Of a stretch of 36,411 nt of DNA, positions 1 to 9,583 are shown one piece after another. Location of the stretch: NCBI GenBank assembly GCA_040880235.1, contig JBBDIX010000023.1, positions 1 through 36,411 of the forward strand, in the 5' to 3' direction. Position 1 is the first letter of the stretch. Each line of letters starts with the position of its first letter. This stretch comes from JBBDIX01 sp040880235 (GTDB lineage: Bacteria; Actinomycetota; Nitriliruptoria; Nitriliruptorales; Nitriliruptoraceae). A model generated the notes under the pieces. That model was not told the origin of the DNA. It did no database searches and worked only from the letters and a program-made list of their open reading frames with translations. Made by a program: the position numbers and the translations under genes.

Positions 1-887
1 CCATGGGCATGCTCGTCTCGACCGTCGGGGCCCTGTCGACCTTCTACCCCGAGGCCAAGGCGATCGACGACCCCGAGGTACGTCGCCTCCAGATGATCCG
101 CCTCATCGCGAAGTTCCCGACGATCGCTGCGTTCGCGTATCGGCACTCGATCGGGATGCGCTACTCGTACCCGGACAACGACCTGTCGTTCCCCGGCAAC
201 TTCCTGAACATGATGTGGAAGACCACCGAGCTCAAGTACGACCCGAATCCCGTGCTCGAGCGGGCGCTCGACGTGCTGCTCATCCTCCACGCCGACCACG
301 AACAGAACTGCTCGACCACCACGATGCGCACCATCGGATCGTCGGACGCCGACCCCTACTCGGCAGCGGCTGGCGCCACGGCGGCCCTCTACGGACCCAA
401 GCACGGCGGCGCCAACGAGGCCGTCCTGCGGATGTTGCAGGAGATCGGGTCCGCCGACCGTGTGCCGGAGTACGTCCAGAAGGTCAAGGACGGCGAGTTC
501 CGCCTCATGGGGTTCGGACACCGCGTCTACAAGAACTACGACCCGCGCGCCAAGGTGATCCGCGAACTCGCGCACGAGGTGTTCGAGGTCACCGGGCGCA
601 ACCCGCTGCTCGACATCGCCGTCGAACTCGAGAAGATCGCCCTCGAGGACGAGTACTTCGTCAGCCGGAAGCTGTACCCGAACGTCGACTTCTACTCCGG
701 GATCATCTACCAGGCGATGGGCCTGCCCACGTCGATGTTCACGTCCCTGTTCGCGATGGGACGCATTCCCGGGTGGCTCGCCCACTGGGAGGAGAACCTC
801 CTGGACGAAGAGCAGGCCATCGTGCGGCCACTCCAGTTGTTCGTCGGCTCCGACGAACGCGACTGGGTGCCCGTCGACAAGCGCTGA
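1..887 (+). CDS. gltA: Citrate synthase, 5'-truncated by the window edge
   Basis: Condenses acetyl-CoA with oxaloacetate to citrate, the entry step of the TCA cycle, in the cytoplasm. The 294 visible codons align with the C-terminal two thirds of the hexameric type II (E. coli GltA-like, about 427 aa) enzyme, so roughly 130 residues lie upstream of the window. Counting from the first visible Met, the catalytic triad is present with family spacing: His134 in the HGGANEA motif, His173 in GFGHRVYKNYDPRA, and Asp229 in NVDFYSG. The oxaloacetate-binding His99 sits in LHADHEQN. The reading frame is intact and ends in TGA 12 bp before the convergent malic enzyme stop. The Met codon at position 3 is internal, not the true start. 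A methylcitrate synthase role cannot be excluded, but the long GltA-like conserved blocks favour citrate synthase. Confidence 0.95.
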   Translation, partial: MGMLVSTVGALSTFYPEAKAIDDPEVRRLQMIRLIAKFPTIAAFAYRHSIGMRYSYPDNDLSFPGNFLNMMWKTTELKYDPNPVLERALDVLLILHADHEQNCSTTTMRTIGSSDADPYSAAAGATAALYGPKHGGANEAVLRMLQEIGSADRVPEYVQKVKDGEFRLMGFGHRVYKNYDPRAKVIRELAHEVFEVTGRNPLLDIAVELEKIALEDEYFVSRKLYPNVDFYSGIIYQAMGLPTSMFTSLFAMGRIPGWLAHWEENLLDEEQAIVRPLQLFVGSDERDWVPVDKR

Positions 888-899
888 GCGGAGTCGGGC

Positions 900-902
<3 letters not shown>
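885..902. terminator. Stop-codon inverted repeat between convergent genes
   Basis: TGAGC (885-889) and GCTCA (898-902) form 5-bp arms around an 8-nt loop. The arms start exactly on the TGA stop of citrate synthase and the TGA (minus strand) stop of malic enzyme. There is no T tract. It could act as a weak bidirectional terminator, but the stem is short. The same arm and loop lengths recur at 11206-11223. Confidence 0.3.
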
Positions 903-2291
<1,389 letters not shown>

Positions 2292-2337
2292 GAGCCCACT
2301 CTCCCTGTTGCCGACGACGGTCCGGTGCTGCGCACGA

Positions 2338-2343
2338 ACCCTA
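2338..2343 (-). promoter_or_regulatory. Candidate -10 for malic enzyme
   Basis: On the minus strand this reads TAGGGT, a TANNNT hexamer, in the 63-bp gap between the fadB stop and the malic enzyme GTG. It implies a leader of about 40 nt containing the Shine-Dalgarno. No convincing -35 is seen. Read-through from fadAB is also possible. Confidence 0.35.
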
Positions 2344-2354
2344 GCGTGACGTCC

Positions 2355-4397
2355 TCACTCGTTCGTGGTCAGCAGCGACCTGCCGAGCACCCGCATCGAC
2401 ACCCCGACATCGTCCAGCAGTGGGCAGATTCCTCCGTTGTGGAACGGCCACCCCGCCCCGAGCAGCAACGCCGTGTCGATGTCTCGGGGGTCGGCCACGA
2501 CGGCCTCGTCGAGCATGCGGCCGATCTCGTCGGCGACGGCGTCGAGTGCCACCTGCTGGATCCGGTCGGCGGACCACGGGGTCGCCTGCTCGTCGATGAC
2601 CAGGCGCTCCTGCAGTGACGCGTGGACGTCACCCCCGCTGAGCCAGTCGTACACGCCGGGAAGGCCACTCGCGCCGAGCACCTCGAAGTTCTCGTCGACC
2701 GCGAACCGTTCGCCGAAGCTGGCCTCCAGCATGCGTGCGACCCGGTGGACCACCTCGAGGCCGACGAGCCCGAAGAGCTCGAACGGCCCCATCGGCATGC
2801 CGAGCGCCTTCACGGCGTCGTCGACGGCCCGGTGGGAGGTACCCGAACGCAGCGCGCCCGCAGCTGCGGCGTGGAAGCGGATCAGCAGCCGGTTGACGAC
2901 GAATCCCGTCGCGTCGGCGCAGGCCACCGCCGACTTGCCCAACTGCCTGGCGACCTCGAAGGCTGTGGAGACGGCCTCGTCGGAACTGGTCGCGTGGCGC
3001 ACCACCTCGACGAGTGGGAGCACGGCGACCGGGTTGAAGAAGTGGAGGCCCACGAGCCGCGACGGGTACTGCATGGTCCGGGCCATGGCGCCCACGGACA
3101 GCGACGACGTGTTGGTCGCGATCACCGCATGGTCGTCGAGGACCTCCTCCAGCCGGGCGAGGATGGCGCGCTTCACCTCGAGGTCCTCCGACACGGCCTC
3201 CATGACCCAGTCGGCTCCCTGCGCCTCGTCCATCGACGAGGTGGTCGTCAGCAGCCCCTTGAGGAACCGAGCCCGGCCGTCGGTCAGCCGCCCTCGCACG
3301 ACCTGCCGATCGAGCTGCTCGTCGACGTGCCGCCGACACTCGGCCAGCACGTCCTCGTCGAGGTCGATCATGACCACCGGCACCTGGAGGCGCTGCAGGT
3401 GCAGCGCGCCCAGCTGGGCACCCATCAGCCCGGCGCCGACGATCGCCACCCTCGAGACGACTCTGGCCGGAACCTCCGGGCGGGCCACCTGCTTCTTCAC
3501 CCGGCTGTTGACCAGGTCGAAGGCGTACACCGACGCCTGCGCCTGGCGGGCCGGCAACAGGTCGGCCAGCGCCTCCTGTTCACGACGTCGCCCCTCGGCC
3601 AGGTCGCCGCCGCGGGCGGCGAACTCGATCAGGTCGAGCGCCACGTACGGAGCATCCGTCGAACCGTGCGTGCGCTCGTCGGCGGCCTGGCGACCGCGCG
3701 TCAGCGCGTCATCGAGGCCAGAGAGTGGATCCACGTCTCGCGTGATCACCTCGTCACCCGCGACGATGCGTTCGAGCAGCGCCACCGAGTCGTCGAGGAA
3801 CCCGGCCGCGTCGTAGAGGCGATCCGCGAGTCCACGCTCGAGCACCTCGTCGGGCCGCAGGACCCGACTGTTGTCGAGCGCGCGTTCGACGATGACCTCG
3901 ACGGCATGGCGCGCTCCGATGACACGGGGAGCGAGCTGCGTGCCACCCCACGCCGGGAAGATGGACAGGAACACCTCGGGGAACGCGACGGCCCGGGCTC
4001 CGCTGGACACGGTGCGCACGTCACAGTGCAGCGCCAGCTCCAGTCCCCCACCCATGCAGACCCCGTTGATGGCGGCCAGGGTGGGCACGGGCAGTGCCGC
4101 GAGGCGAGCGAACACCTCGTGGCCCCGACGTGCGGCAGCACGTGCTCGTTCGGCGTCCATGCCCACGAACATCGTCAGGTCGGCACCCGCCGCGAAGAAC
4201 CACGGTTTGCCTGTCACCGCCACGCCGACGAGCCCGTCCTGCGCCTCGAGGTCGTCGAGCGCCCGATCGAGCGAGTCCAGCGAGGCCCCGGAGAACACCG
4301 TCGGTCGACGATGGTCCTCGCCGTCGTCGATCGTGACCAGGGCGATGCGACCGACCGGCCGGTCGGTGAACGTGGTGCGGAACTCGGTCTCGGCCAT
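2355..4397 (-). CDS. fadB: FadB-type enoyl-CoA hydratase / 3-hydroxyacyl-CoA dehydrogenase fusion
   Basis: Bifunctional beta-oxidation enzyme that hydrates trans-2-enoyl-CoA and oxidises L-3-hydroxyacyl-CoA with NAD+. 680 aa, close to FadB/FadJ (714-729 aa). N-terminal crotonase domain (about 1-190): oxyanion segment GADLTMF (71-77), NGVCMGGGLE with catalytic Glu120, and a second Glu141 in FPEVF. NAD-binding domain from about 313 with GAGLMG at 321-326; catalytic His452 in LHFFNPV, essentially at the E. coli FadB His450 position. Two C-terminal dehydrogenase repeats follow. The ATG at 4397 is chosen because AGGGGA precedes it at good spacing and the conserved domain starts just after; an upstream extension would run into the thiolase. 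It lies 23 bp after the thiolase stop, as in fadA-fadB operons, so the two probably form an alpha/beta complex. Confidence 0.93.
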   Translation of the reverse strand: MAETEFRTTFTDRPVGRIALVTIDDGEDHRRPTVFSGASLDSLDRALDDLEAQDGLVGVAVTGKPWFFAAGADLTMFVGMDAERARAAARRGHEVFARLAALPVPTLAAINGVCMGGGLELALHCDVRTVSSGARAVAFPEVFLSIFPAWGGTQLAPRVIGARHAVEVIVERALDNSRVLRPDEVLERGLADRLYDAAGFLDDSVALLERIVAGDEVITRDVDPLSGLDDALTRGRQAADERTHGSTDAPYVALDLIEFAARGGDLAEGRRREQEALADLLPARQAQASVYAFDLVNSRVKKQVARPEVPARVVSRVAIVGAGLMGAQLGALHLQRLQVPVVMIDLDEDVLAECRRHVDEQLDRQVVRGRLTDGRARFLKGLLTTTSSMDEAQGADWVMEAVSEDLEVKRAILARLEEVLDDHAVIATNTSSLSVGAMARTMQYPSRLVGLHFFNPVAVLPLVEVVRHATSSDEAVSTAFEVARQLGKSAVACADATGFVVNRLLIRFHAAAAGALRSGTSHRAVDDAVKALGMPMGPFELFGLVGLEVVHRVARMLEASFGERFAVDENFEVLGASGLPGVYDWLSGGDVHASLQERLVIDEQATPWSADRIQQVALDAVADEIGRMLDEAVVADPRDIDTALLLGAGWPFHNGGICPLLDDVGVSMRVLGRSLLTTNE

Positions 4398-4420
4398 GGG
4401 GATCCCCTGTGGCGTCGGTG

Positions 4421-5593
4421 TCAGCAGCGTTCCCAGAGCACGGACGCACCCATCCCGAGCCCGACGCACATCGTCGTCAGCCCGCGCCTGGCGTTCGGGT
4501 TGCGTCGCAGGTGTGCCGCGAGCTGCATCGTGAGGCGGGCGCCCGAGAACGCGAGCGGATGACCCATGGCGATGGCGCCGCCGTACGGGTTGACGTGCGG
4601 CGCGTCGGCGGGCAGATCGAAGTGGTCGAGGAACGCCAGACACTGCACGGCAAATGCCTCGTTGATCTCGATGACGTCGAGGTCACCGATCGTCAGTCCG
4701 TTGCGTTTCAGCAGCCGTTCGGTGGCCGGGATCGGTCCGGTTCCCATGACCTCCGGGCGGACCCCGACGAACACGGAGTCGACCATCCGCATCACCGGGT
4801 CGAGGTCGAACTCCTCGACGGCGCCACCCGATGCGAGCAGCACCCCACCCGCACCGTCGTTCAGTCCGGCCGCGTTGCCCGCGGTGACCCGGCCCCCGAC
4901 CCGGAACGGGGTGGCGAGCGCGGCCAGTGCCTCGACGGTGGTCTCGGGGCGCGGATGCTCATCCTGGTCGACGAGTCGCCACCCGTCCGGCGACCACACC
5001 GTCGCGGGAACGACGTGGTCGGCGAACACCCCGGCGTCGAGGGCGTCACGGGCTCGCTGCTGAGACTGCACGGCGTACGCGTCGCACCGTTCGCGGGTGA
5101 TCCCCGGCAGTTCGTCGTGGAGGTTCTCCGCCGTCGCACCCATCACCAGTGCCGACTCGTCGACGAGGCGGTCACCGACGAAGCGCGGATTCGGGTCGAT
5201 CTCTGCGCCCATCGGGTGGTGGCCCATGTGTTCGACACCACCCGCCAGGACGAGGTCCTGCGCACCCACGCGAATGGCGTGCGCACCGTTGACGATGGCG
5301 GTGAGCGCACCTGCGCACATGCGGTCGACCGCCTGTCCGGGGACCCCGTACCCGAGCCCGGCAAGGATCGCCAGTGAGCGACCGAGCGTCAGGCCCTGGT
5401 CACCGACCTGGGCGGTCGCCGCCCAGGCGACGTCGTCGATGCGGTCGGGCGGAACCGACGGGTTTCGCGCGAGCAGGGCACGGATCGCACGGACGGACAG
5501 GTCATCGGCCCTCGTGTGCGCGTGGTACCCGTCATCGCGAGCCCGCCCGATGGGTACCCGTACGCCATCCACCCAGAACGCGTCGCCGACCAT
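4421..5593 (-). CDS. fadA: Acetyl-CoA acyltransferase (thiolase, FadA type)
   Basis: Catalyses the thiolytic last step of beta-oxidation, 3-ketoacyl-CoA plus CoA to acetyl-CoA and a shortened acyl-CoA. 390 aa, full family length. Nucleophile Cys93 lies in VDRMCAGALTAI, His345 in GGAIAMGHP, and the acid/base Cys376 in TTMCVGLGMG; the NEAFA motif precedes the His block. The VDRMCAGA and GHPLA variants match the actinobacterial FadA partner of FadB rather than biosynthetic PhaA/AtoB. ATG at 5593 has a strong GGGGAGGA Shine-Dalgarno. First gene of the minus-strand fadA-fadB unit, possibly reading into malic enzyme. A candidate promoter and palindrome lie just upstream. Confidence 0.94.
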   Translation of the reverse strand: MVGDAFWVDGVRVPIGRARDDGYHAHTRADDLSVRAIRALLARNPSVPPDRIDDVAWAATAQVGDQGLTLGRSLAILAGLGYGVPGQAVDRMCAGALTAIVNGAHAIRVGAQDLVLAGGVEHMGHHPMGAEIDPNPRFVGDRLVDESALVMGATAENLHDELPGITRERCDAYAVQSQQRARDALDAGVFADHVVPATVWSPDGWRLVDQDEHPRPETTVEALAALATPFRVGGRVTAGNAAGLNDGAGGVLLASGGAVEEFDLDPVMRMVDSVFVGVRPEVMGTGPIPATERLLKRNGLTIGDLDVIEINEAFAVQCLAFLDHFDLPADAPHVNPYGGAIAMGHPLAFSGARLTMQLAAHLRRNPNARRGLTTMCVGLGMGASVLWERC

Positions 5594-5619
5594 CGAGTCC
5601 TCCCCACCAGCAGGTCACG

Positions 5620-5658
5620 ACCGTACCGGCCCGTCGATGCTTCTGGAGTGAACGCTCA
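5620..5658 (-). promoter_or_regulatory. Candidate fadA promoter with overlapping palindrome
   Basis: Minus-strand -10 hexamer TACGGT (5625 to 5620) would start transcription about 20 nt before the fadA ATG. A short palindrome, TGA-N4-TCA (5649-5658), sits around the expected -35 and overlaps the upstream ABC-F stop codon. TetR-family acyl-CoA-responsive repressors often bind palindromes in this position, but the assignment here is inference. Confidence 0.35.
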
Positions 5659-7659
5659 AAGTTCGGCGCCGGCCTCCGCGGCCTCGAGTGCGGTGCCGGC
5701 CCGTTCCCACGCGTCGAAGAGCGCACTGGCACGGTCCTTTGCTGCGCCATGCTGCTCCACCAGCGTCCGGGCGGACTCGCCGTCTGCGTAGACCTCGGGG
5801 TCGGCGAGCCTTCGGGTGAGCTCGGCGACCTCCTGCTCCGCCTGTGCGAGGGACCGCTCGATGTCACGGACCTCGGCCCGCAGGTCCTTCGTCGCGCGAT
5901 GGCGGGCACTGCGCGACTCGGCCTCGCGTCGCCGGTCGCGCGCGGGCGCGGCCGAGGACGAGGTGGAGGACTCGCGCGTCCCAGCAGCGTTCGCCCCGAC
6001 CGGCGCCCTCGGGCGCTCGCGACGTTCGAGCAGTTCCTCCCACGTGCCGTCGAACGTACGCACGCTGGCGTCGGACACCTCGATGATCATGTCGGCCGCG
6101 GAACGGATGACGTGCCGGTCGTGGGTGATCAGCAGTACGGTGCCCGGGTAGGCACGGATCGCGTCCTCGAGCACGTCACGCGAGGCGAGGTCGAGGTGGT
6201 TGGTCGGTTCGTCGAGCAGCAGCAGTCCGACCGGTGTCGCCATCGACTTCGCGAGTCCGAGCCGGGTGCGCTCGCCCCCGGACAGTTCGGACACACGACG
6301 TTCCGCGAGGTCGCCGGGGAATCCGAACGCACCCAGCATCGATCGATGGTTGGCCTGCCGGTGCGCATCGGTCAGGGCCGTACGGAACTCCTCGAGCACG
6401 GTGCGCTCGCCATCCATCACATCGGCCTGGTGCTGGTCGACGACGGCGATCTCGACGTTTGGGCCGATGGTCACCGATCCGCGGATCGGTTCGATCTCGC
6501 CCGACAGCACCCGAAGCAGTGTGGACTTGCCGGCTCCGTTGGGTCCGAGCAGGGCGACCTTGCGGCCGCGTTCCACGACCAGGTCCACGTCGTCGAGGAC
6601 CACGTCGCTGCCGTAGCCCGCCCGCACACCGGACAACTCGACCACGACACGAGGCAGGCGCGCCGGAGCCGGGAAGGCGAACCGGGCACGCACCTGCGTG
6701 TCGTCGGGCACCTCGATGCGCTCGACCCGATCGAGCGACCGGATCCTGGACTGGACCTGACGGGCCTTGGTCGCCTTGTAGCGGAACCGCTCGATGAAGC
6801 GTTCCACCTCGGCCACCTGCCGGTCCTGCTGGGCACGCGCGGAGCGCAACTGGGTGAGACGCTCCTCACGCTGGGCGACGAACGAGGCGAATCCTCCCTC
6901 CTCGGCGGCCAGCGTCCCGGTGCGGACCTCGTACTCGGTCGTGGTCCCTGCGGCCAGTTCGACGATGAAGTCGGCCACGGCGTCGATGAAGTCACGGTCG
7001 TGCGACACGAAGAGCAGGGCCCCGGGCAGTTCGGTGAGGAACCGCTCGAGCCACCGGATCGTCTCGATGTCGAGGTGGTTGGTCGGCTCGTCGAGCACCA
7101 GCACGTCCGGTCGATCGATCAGCAGGCGTGCCATCGCGACACGGACACGCCACCCGCCCGACAGCTCGGTGGTCGGGCGCCGGGCGTCCCCGGGGGCGAA
7201 CCCGAGACCCGCGAGGATCCGGTGGGCATCGGACTCGAGTTCCCACCCACCCGCCTTCTCGAACTGGTCCTGGACCTGCGAGTACTCGGTGAGCAGCTGC
7301 GACTGGTCGTCGTCGCTGATCCCTGCGCTGTCGGCCATGCGCGCCTCGAGCGCGCGCATCCGCGCCTCCAGCCCGCGGACGTACGCCGCGCCGTCGAGGA
7401 CGTGTTCGAGGACGGTGTCCGACGCGGCGACGTCGTCGACGACGTCCTGCGGCAACCAGCCCACGCGCAGGCCGCGTGTGCGCGTCACCTTCCCCTCGTC
7501 GGGTTCTCGAAGGCCCATCACGACCTCGAGCAGGGTCGTCTTGCCGGCCCCGTTGCCCCCGACCAGCGCCACGCGGCGACCGGGCGTGAGCTTGAGGGCG
7601 GCATCGGTGAACAGCGGATGCTGACCGAGCGTGACGGAGACTCCAGACAGGCTGAGCAC
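5656..7659 (-). CDS. ABC-F family ATPase (YheS-like), translation factor type
   Basis: Soluble twin-ATPase ABC-F protein, expected to bind the ribosomal E site and modulate elongation or relieve stalling rather than transport. 667 aa. Domain 1: Walker A GGNGAGKTT (about 33-41), signature LSGGW, Walker B VLVLDEPTNHLD. A long charged linker (about 235-310) carries the arm and P-site tRNA interaction segment. Domain 2: Walker A GPNGAGKST, signature LSGGERTRLGLAK, Walker B LLLLDEPTNHLD. The C-terminal 120 residues are a charged, predicted coiled coil as in YheS/Uup. No membrane segments. GTG at 7659 is preferred: GGGGGA lies 8 nt upstream and the ABC homology begins at once. A longer frame would invade the divergent ABC-F gene. 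The clean linker without known resistance motifs argues for a housekeeping role, though antibiotic protection cannot be excluded. Confidence 0.92.
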   Translation of the reverse strand: MLSLSGVSVTLGQHPLFTDAALKLTPGRRVALVGGNGAGKTTLLEVVMGLREPDEGKVTRTRGLRVGWLPQDVVDDVAASDTVLEHVLDGAAYVRGLEARMRALEARMADSAGISDDDQSQLLTEYSQVQDQFEKAGGWELESDAHRILAGLGFAPGDARRPTTELSGGWRVRVAMARLLIDRPDVLVLDEPTNHLDIETIRWLERFLTELPGALLFVSHDRDFIDAVADFIVELAAGTTTEYEVRTGTLAAEEGGFASFVAQREERLTQLRSARAQQDRQVAEVERFIERFRYKATKARQVQSRIRSLDRVERIEVPDDTQVRARFAFPAPARLPRVVVELSGVRAGYGSDVVLDDVDLVVERGRKVALLGPNGAGKSTLLRVLSGEIEPIRGSVTIGPNVEIAVVDQHQADVMDGERTVLEEFRTALTDAHRQANHRSMLGAFGFPGDLAERRVSELSGGERTRLGLAKSMATPVGLLLLDEPTNHLDLASRDVLEDAIRAYPGTVLLITHDRHVIRSAADMIIEVSDASVRTFDGTWEELLERRERPRAPVGANAAGTRESSTSSSAAPARDRRREAESRSARHRATKDLRAEVRDIERSLAQAEQEVAELTRRLADPEVYADGESARTLVEQHGAAKDRASALFDAWERAGTALEAAEAGAEL

Positions 7660-7795
7660 GTGCGTGATCCCCCGTGGTCGAGGTGGCGAGAGGACGAAGG
7701 CGCCGGCAGGGCGGTCGCGAGTTGGCGGACATCGCGACACCGCAGGCAGCCGGTGCGGTGCCGAGGGTACTGCCCGCGCCCGTAGCATCTGCAGC
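7660..7795. promoter_or_regulatory. Divergent promoter region between two ABC-F genes
   Basis: Plus strand: TAGCAT at 7783-7788 is followed by 7 nt and then the ATG at 7796, the geometry of a leaderless transcript; no Shine-Dalgarno is present. Minus strand: TACCCT (7769 to 7764) could serve the ABC-F gene at 7659 with a leader of about 98 nt. No clear -35 boxes or attenuator peptide were found. Confidence 0.45.
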
Positions 7796-9562
7796 ATGCA
7801 CCTCGTGTCGATCGCCGACCTACGTGCCGAGGTGGACGGGCACGACCTGTTCACCTCGGCCTCCTTCGGCCTGCGCACCGGAGACCGCGTCGGAGTGGTC
7901 GGTCCGAACGGCGTGGGCAAGTCGACACTGCTGCGCATCCTCGCCGGCGACCGGGAGGCCGATGGTGGCGAGGTCGTGTTCCGCGACGGAACCCGCGTGG
8001 CCTGGCTCGAGCAGGAACCGACGTGGGCGCCCGCGCCTGCCCTGCAGGTCCTGCTCGACGGAGCTCCCGAGGCACGGGAGGACGAGGCCCACCGTCTGCT
8101 CCACCTGCTGGCGGTCGACCCCGACCATCGCACAGACGCGATGTCCCCCGGTCAGCGTCGGCGAGTGGCACTCGGACGGACGCTGCTCGCCCCTGCCGAG
8201 ATCCTGCTGCTCGACGAACCCACGAACCACCTCGACGTGGAGATGATCGACTGGCTCGAACAGGAACTGTTGCGATTCTCCGGCGCGCTCGTCATGGTCA
8301 CCCACGACCGCTACCTGCTCGAGCGCGTGACCAATCGCATGCTCGACCTGCACCGCATCGACGCCGGGCCCGCCCGCGTGCACTGGCACGAGGGCTCGTA
8401 CGCGAGCCTGCTCGAGACGAGGATGGAGCGGGCAGACCGCGAGGAACGCGACGCCCAACGCGCGCGGTCGCGTCTGACCAAGGAGATCGCCTGGTTGCGG
8501 CGCCAGCCGCGCGCGCGGACGTCGAAGCCCCGGTTCCGCGTCGAACAGGTGGAACAGCTGCGCGACCGCGCGACACTCGACGCCCCCGCCGCGACCCTGG
8601 AACTGGGAACGGGACGACGACGGCTGGGCAACGACGTGGTGGAGGTGACCGACGCACGCGTGCACCGAGGCGACACCCTCGTGCTCGACGACGTGACGCT
8701 CACGATCGGCCCCGGCGAGCGCGTGGGCATCGTGGGCCCCAACGGTGCCGGCAAGTCGACCCTGCTCGAGGTGCTGGCCGGGCGTCGCCCCGTCGACGCG
8801 GGGACGGTTCGGATCGGGTCGACCGTCCAGTTCGGCGTCTACACCCAGGACAGCGACCTCGGCGACGAGGACGTCTCCGTGCTCGACTCCATCACGGCCA
8901 TCGGCAGTCACATCCCCCTGGCCGACGGGTCGACGCTGCCCGCTACGAGCCTCGCCGAACGGTTCGGCTTCGAGGGACGACTGCTCAACACCCCGGTCAA
9001 CCGCCTGTCCGGCGGCGAGCGACGTCGGCTCGCCCTGCTGCACCTGCTCGTCACGGCCCCCAACGTGCTGCTGCTCGACGAACCGACCAACGACCTCGAC
9101 CTGGACACGCTCACCGCGCTGGAGGACCACCTCGACGGGTTCGCGGGAACGCTCGTGGTCGCGTCCCACGACCGGTTCGTCCTCGACCGTCTGACCGACC
9201 GGGTCCTGGCCGTGGGCGACACCCGGGTCACGGCGTTCAACGACCTCGAGGCCTACCGCGCCGCCCGCCGCTCCGGTTCCCGGTCCGGACCCTCGAGCCC
9301 GACGACCGACCCGATCCCGGCGGGCGGGTCTCCCTCGAATCGTGCGCGTCAGGACGCCCGACGTCAACGGCGATCGCTCGAGTCCCGCGTCGAACAGCTG
9401 ACCGCCCGGCGTGACACGATCCACGCCCGGATGGCCGAGTCCGCGGCGGATCATGCCGTACTGAGTGGGCTGCAGTCGGAGCTTGCGGACGTCGTCGAGC
9501 AGCTCGGAACTGCCGAGGAGGAGTGGTTGGCCGCCGCCGAACTCGAGGAGTCGCTCGGCTGA
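7796..9562 (+). CDS. ABC-F family ATPase (Uup-like)
   Basis: Second ribosome-associated twin-ATPase, 588 aa, divergent from the first. Domain 1: Walker A GPNGVGKST (about 38-46), Walker B ILLLDEPTNHLD; its signature is MSPGQRRR instead of LSGG, so the first ATP site is non-canonical. Linker region about 215-275 is rich in Arg and Glu. Domain 2: Walker A GPNGAGKST (about 317-325), signature LSGGERRRLALL, Walker B VLLLDEPTNDLD. The last 75 residues form a predicted coiled-coil hairpin like the Uup C-terminal DNA/RNA-binding domain. ATG at 7796 is chosen because ABC homology begins immediately (HLVSIADLRAE) and a -10 lies 7 nt upstream, implying a leaderless mRNA. Cytoplasmic; exact client (translation, transposon excision as for Uup) is not determined by sequence. 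Confidence 0.92.
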   Translation: MHLVSIADLRAEVDGHDLFTSASFGLRTGDRVGVVGPNGVGKSTLLRILAGDREADGGEVVFRDGTRVAWLEQEPTWAPAPALQVLLDGAPEAREDEAHRLLHLLAVDPDHRTDAMSPGQRRRVALGRTLLAPAEILLLDEPTNHLDVEMIDWLEQELLRFSGALVMVTHDRYLLERVTNRMLDLHRIDAGPARVHWHEGSYASLLETRMERADREERDAQRARSRLTKEIAWLRRQPRARTSKPRFRVEQVEQLRDRATLDAPAATLELGTGRRRLGNDVVEVTDARVHRGDTLVLDDVTLTIGPGERVGIVGPNGAGKSTLLEVLAGRRPVDAGTVRIGSTVQFGVYTQDSDLGDEDVSVLDSITAIGSHIPLADGSTLPATSLAERFGFEGRLLNTPVNRLSGGERRRLALLHLLVTAPNVLLLDEPTNDLDLDTLTALEDHLDGFAGTLVVASHDRFVLDRLTDRVLAVGDTRVTAFNDLEAYRAARRSGSRSGPSSPTTDPIPAGGSPSNRARQDARRQRRSLESRVEQLTARRDTIHARMAESAADHAVLSGLQSELADVVEQLGTAEEEWLAAAELEESLG

Positions 9563-9583
9563 GACGTCGGGCGGCCGGGGCGG

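Noticed and set aside
2622..4562. 646-codon open frame on the plus strand antisense to fadB
   Set aside because: High GC lowers stop frequency. The translation is low in hydrophobics, rich in His/Arg/Glu/Asp, with no family motif, while the opposite strand encodes a complete FadB.
4421..5593. Unusual GHPLAFSGAR loop in the thiolase
   Set aside because: Actinobacterial FadA partners commonly have GHPLAxSG in this place, so it is normal family variation.
5374..7785. 803-codon plus-strand frame covering the first ABC-F gene
   Set aside because: Antisense shadow of an intact gene, with no family similarity and no ribosome site.
7660..8133. N-terminal extension of the first ABC-F gene by 158 residues
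   Set aside because: It would overlap the divergent ABC-F gene, lacks similarity, and the GTG at 7659 has a good Shine-Dalgarno next to the start of the ABC domain.
7820..9454. 544-codon frame on the minus strand antisense to the second ABC-F gene
   Set aside because: Composition is typical of a third-position shadow and there is no recognisable domain; the sense gene has all ABC-F motifs.
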